A stretch of 20,175 nt of DNA from a virus. Below, piece by piece: positions 15,514 to 20,175 of this stretch. A model generated the notes under the pieces. The model worked only from the letters and a program-made list of their open reading frames with translations, did no database searches and was not told where the DNA came from. Both the position numbers and the translations under genes were made by a program. The stretch covers positions 1 through 20,175 of the IMG/VR virus record IMGVR_UViG_3300050116_000286; one strand, 5' to 3'. How positions within the stretch are numbered: position 1 is the first letter of the stretch; every line of letters starts with the position of its first letter.

Positions 15514-17522
15514 GCGTTGCCGTGCCTCCCGCAATCAAAGACAATCTCGCCTTTTACCGTCTGTCCAAGGCACAGCTCCTGGCATACCTGGCACGGGCGC
15601 ACGACTGTAATCCCGCCCCCCATGCCCGTCGCCGCCATCACTCGATTCAATCCTGTGAGCAGCGCAGTGACCGGATCAATTTTGTTTTCAAAGCGCTCTT
15701 TGTTGGGGAACAGGTTGTCATTTTTGTCAGGATGGCAAACCACATTCGAGATCGCCCAGACCAGGACCGGATCGCCGTCGAAGTGAAAGCGGCCATCATA
15801 GACAGCCGCCTCCAATTCCTTCATCGGTTCCGACAGGTACTTCGGAAGCTGCGGAACTTCCACCATCACAACCCCCTCCGGCTGCAGGTGATTGACGAGG
15901 CTATGCGCCTGGAAAGGATCGTGGGCTACTTCCAGAACTTGAAAGGTCCGACAGTCCTGTCGGATATCGTCCTCAACTAGGTCGTAGTCGTTGGTTTCGC
16001 CCGGACAGGTCTGGAGTCGGCCTTCGAGCGCCCAGCCCCGATACTGGGAATTTTGCGTAAGTTCCAGCCTCGCTTCCGGTGTCCAATATTTCCCGAACAC
16101 ATAGTAGTGCCGCTCTGTCTTCTTGGCGCCGACTAACTCCGAAATGACAGTTGCGGCCTCGGTAGTGAGCGACCGTTCCTTCGCCGGCATGTCTTTCCAG
16201 AAAATCTTTACCTTGGCCAGAAGATCAAGCTTGGAAGCAAGATCGAGTCCGATGCTGCACGGCTGGCCCGTAAAATCCGCTTCGTGAAGTGATGGGTCTG
16301 CGCATTTTGCCAAGCGCAGCATGTCCATCCATATATGATCGGCATTGACCCATCGGTCTAAGTGCTTGGTCTGGTAGGACGGCTGTTTGGACGCTAGCTG
16401 AACAGCTTGATGAAGATCGGCAGCAATCGCATCAGGAAATACGGAAACGCCCCAGTTAGGATTAGCCTTGATTGCTGAATCCAGGTCTGCCCAGTCGTCT
16501 TCATCGTCTATGGTGTAGACGATGCCAAACACTCGATCGTCTTGTTTGACTCCTTTAAGGATGTCGAGGACGTACCCGCGGACCTCATAACAAATGCCCG
16601 CGCGATCTGATCCGGCCGTCGTAATTTCCCAGAGCAACGGCTGGGACCGCTTTCCGCACGCGGTTTTAAGAACATCGTAGAGTTCGCGACTTTTATGAGC
16701 ATGCAACTCATCGATGAGGCCACCGTGAACATTCAAGCCGTCCAAAGAGTTCGCGTCGGATGACAGCGGCCGAAACCAGGATGCGCTGGTAAGTTGATTG
16801 ATGGAGTGGGCGCCTACATCGATTCCAGCACGCCGACAAAAGTCTCCCATCCCCTGCGCCATAGCCTGCGCCACTCCGAAGACGATGCGGGCCTGGTCTC
16901 TCGTCGTCGCCGCACTATAAATTTCTGCGCCGCCTTCGCCATCCAGTGACATCAAGTAGAGTCCGACCGGTGAGGTTAAAGCGGATTTCCCGTTGCCTCG
17001 TGGAACTTCCGTGTAAGACTCGCGGAATCGCCGAGCGCCCGTATGTTTCGACACCCAGCCAAAGACCGTGGTCAAAATAAAACATTGCCACGGCTCGAGC
17101 TTGATTAACTGCCCGCGAAGAGGCCCCTTGATGTGCGGAGCCATCTCCACAAAGATGCAGACGCGCTCCGCTCGTTCATCGTCGAATCTCCATGGCCATG
17201 CTGGATCATTCTGTCGAACTAGATCGGCTCGCTGCCTCTCGCACGCGGCCTTGACCCATTGGCACGCCGGAATCTTTCCGCCGAGGATGTCTTCGGCGTA
17301 CTTCAGCGCGATCGCGACGTGCGGGGCTATTGAACTTTCGCTTGTGCGTGGCGGAGCAGTTTGCTCAACGGGTCGTCGGCTGGAGATGGATCTTTGTCGA
17401 CTTTTACTCGGCTTCGATCTGCGGGCGTCATCCCGAACGCCGCGAGATAGCTTTTGTACAACTGGCGCTCGGCGGCTGTTGCTCTTGCTCCTCTTTTTCT
17501 TCGACATATCACGCGTAGGCAC
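15510..17522 (-). CDS. terL: large terminase subunit, HK97/YmfN type (ATPase-nuclease)
   Basis: TerL is the motor that cuts and pumps phage DNA into proheads. Residues 1-65 are a basic extension. The ATPase shows Walker A VPRGNGKS (173-180), Walker B GGLIDELHAH (267-276, D271 E272) and the coupling motif WEITTAG (298-304). The RNase H-like nuclease shows SIGLDLASKLDL (423-434, D427), VAHDPFQAH (532-540, D535) and IDPVTALLTG (615-624, D616). The C-terminus has a Cys cluster (C644, C647, C651, C664, H667) that could bind zinc. The GTG start at 17522 has GGAAGAG 5 nt upstream. No ATG, GTG or TTG appears later before the conserved region except M6, so the 196-bp overlap with the small terminase gene seems real. 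Confidence 0.93.
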   Translation of the reverse strand: MPTRDMSKKKRSKSNSRRAPVVQKLSRGVRDDARRSKPSKSRQRSISSRRPVEQTAPPRTSESSIAPHVAIALKYAEDILGGKIPACQWVKAACERQRADLVRQNDPAWPWRFDDERAERVCIFVEMAPHIKGPLRGQLIKLEPWQCFILTTVFGWVSKHTGARRFRESYTEVPRGNGKSALTSPVGLYLMSLDGEGGAEIYSAATTRDQARIVFGVAQAMAQGMGDFCRRAGIDVGAHSINQLTSASWFRPLSSDANSLDGLNVHGGLIDELHAHKSRELYDVLKTACGKRSQPLLWEITTAGSDRAGICYEVRGYVLDILKGVKQDDRVFGIVYTIDDEDDWADLDSAIKANPNWGVSVFPDAIAADLHQAVQLASKQPSYQTKHLDRWVNADHIWMDMLRLAKCADPSLHEADFTGQPCSIGLDLASKLDLLAKVKIFWKDMPAKERSLTTEAATVISELVGAKKTERHYYVFGKYWTPEARLELTQNSQYRGWALEGRLQTCPGETNDYDLVEDDIRQDCRTFQVLEVAHDPFQAHSLVNHLQPEGVVMVEVPQLPKYLSEPMKELEAAVYDGRFHFDGDPVLVWAISNVVCHPDKNDNLFPNKERFENKIDPVTALLTGLNRVMAATGMGGGITVVRPCQVCQELCLGQTVKGEIVFDCGRHGNA

Positions 17523-17749
17523 GCCATCTCTTCCATGGACGCACGGTCCATGCTCGAGGCCACGCCTGGCGCAAGCAGTGCGGCCAGGTAGTGCCAGGCT
17601 TCTTTTTCCTCGCGGCCGAGTTTATCGGGCGGATCGCCGAGTGCTCCGCTCGGTGCAGGCTCACTCGAACGTGCGCGTTCGCGTTCAGGGTGACGCAGGA
17701 AGGACCCTTTTGCTTTGAGGGTAGCTGTGGGAACTCTGTTCGCCGGCAT
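17327..17749 (-). CDS. terS: small terminase subunit, P27-like
   Basis: TerS recognises the packaging site and hands DNA to the large subunit. The 140-residue protein has the P27-type pattern: LRHPERERARSSEPAPSGAL (18-37), GDPPDKLGREEKEAWHYL (38-55) and GMTPADRSRVKVD (106-118). ATG 17749 is chosen because the pattern starts a few residues later; the frame is open to 18073, but that part is low-complexity, antisense to nothing useful and overlaps the HNH gene. The ribosome site is weak (GAAG). Residues 76-140, including the conserved GMTPADRSRV, are encoded by DNA that also encodes TerL residues 1-65 in another frame. The HNH gene lies 97 bp upstream. Confidence 0.82.
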   Translation of the reverse strand: MPANRVPTATLKAKGSFLRHPERERARSSEPAPSGALGDPPDKLGREEKEAWHYLAALLAPGVASSMDRASMEEMACLRVICRRKRGARATAAERQLYKSYLAAFGMTPADRSRVKVDKDPSPADDPLSKLLRHAQAKVQ

Positions 17750-17846
17750 CTGCTCTACTTCGGGGCCAAAAAAGCTTGAACGGGAGACGCGTGCACGCGG
17801 CTGACCGACGGTCGCAGGCCGAGGGCTCCGTCGAACTCCGACCCCC
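17750..17846. other. candidate cos region between HNH and small terminase genes
   Basis: This 97-bp gap has no gene. It holds a perfect 12-bp palindrome, CGCGTGCACGCG (17788-17799), and just beside it GACCG-A-CGGTC (17803-17813), plus a C-run at 17840-17845. In HK97-like cos phages the cohesive-end site lies between the HNH gene and the small terminase gene. The position and dyads fit, but no cleavage site can be proved from sequence. Confidence 0.4.
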
Positions 17847-18293
17847 CTATCCCACGCAGGATGCAGAGGACGCTGCAGCAACTTCCTTTTCACTCCACAG
17901 TCCGCAGCTCTCTCGAGCTGTTTTGTAGGCGTGGCACTCATGGCACGTGCCACGGAGATTGCCGGCATCGAAGAACCTAGCTTGGTCGCCGGCATGGGCG
18001 GCGATGTAAACTTCCGCGCGTTGGATGTGGTCAACATCCACGCTGGCTCGGCGTCCTCCGCAGAGTATGGCAATACGGCAGAGTGGATCTCGGCTCAAGA
18101 TGAATGCCCGCGTAATCGTGCGCCAGGCGCGGCTATCATAAAGTGACTTGAGTCCGCTTTCTCGGCGAGCTGCTGAACGTTGACGCTGACTGCGAGTTTG
18201 GCGATTATCTCGGAGATGAGCGTTGCAGTAGCGGCCGCCGCCTGGAACTGAGACGCTGCACTCGGCGCAGATGCTGTGAGCTCTGGCTGGCAC
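17847..18293 (-). CDS. phage HNH endonuclease
   Basis: HNH enzymes next to terminases help cut DNA at the packaging site in cos phages. Here residues 50-71 give the family front (SLYDSRAWRTITRAFILSRD), then two Cys (C72, C78). The HNH core is VDVDHIQRAE (85-94, D88 H89), FDAGNLRGTCHECHAYKT (108-125, N112, C117, C120, H121, K124). An extra N-terminal metal knuckle is suggested by C9-AE-C12 and C23-NA-H26. The start is GTG at 18293, the only start codon seen near the pattern, with no clear ribosome site. It lies between the recombinase and the small terminase gene, the usual position. All core residues are present. Confidence 0.85.
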   Translation of the reverse strand: MPARAHSICAECSVSVPGGGRYCNAHLRDNRQTRSQRQRSAARRESGLKSLYDSRAWRTITRAFILSRDPLCRIAILCGGRRASVDVDHIQRAEVYIAAHAGDQARFFDAGNLRGTCHECHAYKTARESCGLWSEKEVAAASSASCVG

Positions 18294-18295
18294 TT

Positions 18296-18312
18296 TAATT
18301 ACGCTGTAATTA
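18296..18312. repeat. AT-rich inverted repeat downstream of the recombinase gene
   Basis: TAATTAC-GCT-GTAATTA is a perfect 7-bp inverted repeat with a 3-nt centre, lying in the 34-bp gap between the recombinase stop and the HNH start. It is AT-rich in a GC-rich region. It could be an operator, a binding site for the adjacent recombinase, or part of an attachment site. Confidence 0.5.
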
Positions 18313-18327
18313 CACGATACTTATAGG

Positions 18328-18864
18328 TCACGACTTCAGTGCTTTCTCGACAGCTTTGCCCGCCGCATCATCGCTGACCACCAAATAGGATCCGGTTGAC
18401 GCGATGGATTTGTGGCCCAACCGTTTCCTCACGTTCTGGATACCAGCTTTGTCTATCGTCTGCATTGCGATGCTGTGTTTCAGAACGTGGGGATGACATT
18501 TGTGTCGCGGAATTCCTGCGACTTCACCGTATCGTTGAAAGAGCGCCCAGGCTTGCTGTCGGCTGATCTGGAAAAGTCGTGTTTTCGGAGGAGTGCGGCG
18601 GACCCATTCCGCGAGCGCTGCGACTTCATCGAGAAGAGGTTTCGCATGCGATACCAAACGCTGCACAGTTCTCTCCGAACCTTTGAGCCTGGCCACGGTA
18701 AGATAACCGTCGCGGACGTCTTCTCGTTTAATGCCGAGAATTTCTGAGATCCTAAGCCCATGATGAAATCCCACCAAGAACATCAGCCAGTCGCGCTCGC
18801 TGCGTTTTCGTGCGGCACCGAGAAAGCGGAGTAGCTCTCTGCGAGTCAGGCTTTGGATGGCCAA
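18328..18864 (-). CDS. tyrosine recombinase, catalytic domain only
   Basis: Tyrosine recombinases integrate, excise, invert or resolve DNA. The 178 residues hold the catalytic set: R38 (HHGLRISEILGI), K61 (ARLKGSER), H126-VL-K129 (HPHVLKHSIAM), H151 (RLGHKSIAS) and nucleophile Y160 (STGSYLVV). The second conserved Arg of the H-x-x-R motif is Lys here, a variant seen in some relatives. The usual N-terminal core-binding domain (about 100 residues) is missing, as in short FimB/FimE-type invertases. The start is TTG at 18864; upstream the same frame runs into the stop of the preceding gene, so no longer start exists. The gene sits in the late series beside HNH and terminase genes rather than at an element edge. 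It may act as an integrase, a concatemer resolver or an invertase. Confidence 0.82.
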   Translation of the reverse strand: MAIQSLTRRELLRFLGAARKRSERDWLMFLVGFHHGLRISEILGIKREDVRDGYLTVARLKGSERTVQRLVSHAKPLLDEVAALAEWVRRTPPKTRLFQISRQQAWALFQRYGEVAGIPRHKCHPHVLKHSIAMQTIDKAGIQNVRKRLGHKSIASTGSYLVVSDDAAGKAVEKALKS

Positions 18865-18873
18865 GAATAGAAA

Positions 18874-19137
18874 TCAACTCGTCTTCTTCTGAAGAAAGGG
18901 ATGCGGATCGTCAGGAAGAATGCTGTATTTCCCCGGTGACTCGAGTGAGTCGGCATCGCCCACCGCCTTAAGGTCTACTCCTTCCAGGCTGATGAGTTCG
19001 ATCGTGATCCGCGGGAAGCAGTTGACCTTGTGCTGGAAAGTGACGGATGTTACGCCCTTGATCTGCTCTCCGGTTTCGGCGTTGAAAACTTTTGTTCCGC
19101 CAAACACCTCGCCGCTGCTCTCAATTCTCAGTTTCAT
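18874..19137 (-). CDS. small conserved phage-type protein, unknown function (87 aa)
   Basis: The protein follows a pattern I recall from small hypothetical phage proteins: MKLRIESSGEVFGGTKVFNA, then ETGEQIKGVTSVTFQHKV and RITIELISLEGVDL. It looks like a compact beta protein with a charged tail. AAGG lies about 10 nt before the ATG. It ends 9 bp before the recombinase TTG and in the same frame. An 80-bp gap with a dyad lies upstream, so this may be the first gene of a transcript. No function is known to me. Confidence 0.6.
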   Translation of the reverse strand: MKLRIESSGEVFGGTKVFNAETGEQIKGVTSVTFQHKVNCFPRITIELISLEGVDLKAVGDADSLESPGKYSILPDDPHPFLQKKTS

Positions 19138-19217
19138 AGGGACTTGACCTTATGTAGTATTGTCAAGCGGTTAACGTGACAGGCGTATAAACAGAGGGTG
19201 CACGCAATGTCAGCGTC
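19138..19217 (-). promoter_or_regulatory. possible promoter/operator upstream of the 87-aa gene
   Basis: The 80-bp gap holds a consensus -35 hexamer TTGACA on the minus strand (19161-19166) but no good -10 at standard spacing. TTGACA is half of an imperfect dyad: TGTCA and TGACA arms bound 19161-19181 around GTTAAC. That arrangement would suit an operator more than a bare promoter. This is a weak call. Confidence 0.25.
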
Positions 19218-19469
19218 TTAGTACCGCAGCCCTTCGGTGTTCAATCCGGCCAGCGACGGCGTCGTTTTGTCCTCGGTCGGCTCCGCTTCAGTTGGCGGCC
19301 GTAGCTTTAACCGTGCGATCTTGTAGAGCAATGTGCGGTAGCAAATCCCGAGATCTCGAGCCGTCTTCTTCCGATTCCACTTCCGCTCTGCGAGTTTTTG
19401 CTCGAGAAAATACCGCTCCATTTGCTCCATGGCTAAGCGGTAGCGCGAAGTGGGAGGAAGGAAAGTCAC
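19218..19469 (-). CDS. stand-alone Fis-type helix-turn-helix protein (83 aa)
   Basis: Residues 31-56 (WNRKKTARDLGICYRTLLYK, then IARLKL) are a textbook Fis/NtrC C-terminal DNA-binding domain, preceded by the usual dimer helix (EQMERYFLEQKL). The AAA+ and receiver domains of NtrC-like activators are absent, so it is a small DNA-bending or regulatory protein. The GTG start overlaps the upstream stop as GTGA. The C-terminal 27 residues are Pro/Thr-rich and probably flexible. It may regulate late genes or assist recombination, as Fis does for some tyrosine and serine recombinases; a recombinase gene lies two genes downstream. The fold is confident, the role inferred. Confidence 0.75.
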   Translation of the reverse strand: MTFLPPTSRYRLAMEQMERYFLEQKLAERKWNRKKTARDLGICYRTLLYKIARLKLRPPTEAEPTEDKTTPSLAGLNTEGLRY

Positions 19470-19624
19470 GCGCTCTTCTTAGATTGGATTGTGCGGCGAT
19501 ATTCCTGTTCGAGTTGCTTGTAATGGAGCCGCAGTAGGAAGTCCAGGATCCGCAGGACAAGAGAGACAAAAGACAGCCCGCAGAATAGCCACACCAACCG
19601 GAGCGGAATCGTAACTGTGATCAT
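19466..19624 (-). CDS. small one-helix membrane protein (52 aa)
   Basis: The start chosen is ATG 19624, which overlaps the upstream stop as ATGA; a longer frame to 19684 exists but lies inside the upstream gene. Residues about 5-29 form one membrane helix (PLRLVWLFCGLSFVSLVLRI), followed by a charged tail (HYKQLEQEYRRTIQSKK). Overlaps on both sides imply translational coupling. The layout would suit a spanin-like, holin-like or accessory membrane protein, but no family is recognised. Confidence 0.55.
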   Translation of the reverse strand: MITVTIPLRLVWLFCGLSFVSLVLRILDFLLRLHYKQLEQEYRRTIQSKKSA

Positions 19625-20175
19625 GCCGCTTTTTTCTTCGGCCTCACGTCCAGTGTCGGCGTGCGATCGGTAGTCACGAAGCATTGCAGGACCAACGCCA
19701 TAATCTTGAGAGTGAGCTTCTCGCCTTTAAGAATCTCCGCAGCATTTGAAGAGAACGTCCAGCGCTTGTCCTCGGTGAAGAGCTTCTTCAAAAGCTTGGT
19801 CTGCTTTTTCTTTTTCAGTGCGAGCCGCAGGCGTTCCACGGCGACGCCGTCCTGGGTGGTTGACTGGCTGAATGTCGCCATCAGTTCCCAAGCGATGCCG
19901 TGTAAGAGTTTGGATTTCTCTCGGTGCGGTCCGCCGAAGTTCCGAACGAGCTCGATCAGTTCGCGCTTTAACCGTGTCACTGGCACCAGGGCGTTTTCAA
20001 CTTTAGTTTTCGCTTCTGCCGTTGCCTCGCTCAGCACCTGGTATAGCCGATCAAACTCAATGGCGAATTCATCCGCCTCTTCCGGCGTGGGGGCGAGCTT
20101 GAGACCCTGCAGGCGGGTGAGCATTTGCGCCACGTGAGGATCGAGCGGGATTTCGGTTTCGGTCACAGCGCCCAT
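19621..20175 (-). CDS. unrecognised coiled-coil protein, possibly distantly Gam-like (184 aa)
   Basis: The ATG is the last base of the window, so the true start and promoter cannot be checked. Residues about 30-80 are helical and charged (EFDRLYQVLSEATAEAKTKV, then RLKRELIELVRNF). A second part follows: KSKLLHGIAWELMATFSQ, a Lys-rich stretch (ALKKKKQTKLLKKLF) and KRWTFSSNAAEIL. A coiled coil followed by a 'K.kll.G..wE' strand faintly recalls phage Gam proteins that bind DNA ends, but the match is weak and could be chance. The end is basic (RPKKKAA). It is the first gene of the visible series and couples to the next by ATGA. Confidence 0.5.
   Translation of the reverse strand: MGAVTETEIPLDPHVAQMLTRLQGLKLAPTPEEADEFAIEFDRLYQVLSEATAEAKTKVENALVPVTRLKRELIELVRNFGGPHREKSKLLHGIAWELMATFSQSTTQDGVAVERLRLALKKKKQTKLLKKLFTEDKRWTFSSNAAEILKGEKLTLKIMALVLQCFVTTDRTPTLDVRPKKKAA

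Noticed and set aside
17068-17718. 216-residue plus-strand frame over the terminase genes
   Set aside because: Antisense to both terminase genes, with irregular composition and no domain; a shadow frame.
17750-18073. Upstream extension of the small terminase frame
   Set aside because: The extra 108 residues are low-complexity, overlap the HNH gene by over 220 bp and precede the family pattern, which starts right after ATG 17749.
1-20175. CRISPR array, tRNA, rRNA or insertion sequence
   Set aside because: No regularly spaced direct repeats of CRISPR length, no tRNA-like folds or rRNA stretches and no transposase were noticed while reading both strands.

Overview
The window looks like the packaging and virion-assembly half of a tailed-phage or prophage genome. 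All but one of the recognisable genes lie on the minus strand in one tightly packed series. Many neighbours are linked by 4-bp ATGA/GTGA or 11-bp overlaps, which suggests translational coupling. The host is probably a GC-rich soil-type bacterium. The Ig-like, ASH-type and fibre-type modules in the exported proteins resemble Acidobacteriota proteins, but that host call is an inference from style, not from a marker gene. No tRNA, rRNA, CRISPR array or insertion sequence was seen.

Read in transcription order (right to left), the right end (20175-18328) holds small accessory genes: an unrecognised coiled-coil protein, a one-helix membrane protein, a Fis-type DNA-binding protein, a small conserved phage-type protein and a tyrosine recombinase reduced to its catalytic domain. 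The DNA-packaging and head module follows (18293-10786): HNH endonuclease, P27-like small terminase, HK97-type large terminase, a 48-aa two-helix membrane protein, HK97-type portal, a small protein, a prohead protease with extra C-terminal domains, and the HK97-fold major capsid protein. A strong intrinsic terminator comes directly after the capsid gene. The 97-bp dyad-rich gap between the HNH and small-terminase genes is a candidate cos region.

The neck follows: a gp6-like connector (10729-9548) and, after three small genes, a head-tail joining protein (8070-7390). Both are unusual. The connector carries a roughly 150-residue insertion that looks like two fibre-type repeats, and the joining protein carries a C-terminal fibre-type domain shared with the next gene.

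The left half (9508-217) is made of beta-rich proteins of phage decoration or fibre type, among them a putative beta-helix tailspike and a 1145-residue multidomain protein. Five of them begin with a Sec-type signal peptide or N-terminal membrane helices, which is not expected for ordinary virion proteins assembled in the cytoplasm. No tail tube, tape measure, sheath or baseplate gene was recognised. The most interesting feature of the window is therefore an HK97-type capsid and packaging set linked to a run of exported or membrane-anchored fibre-like proteins and to neck proteins decorated with fibre-type domains. A short zinc-ribbon-like gene on the plus strand converges on this module at the left edge.
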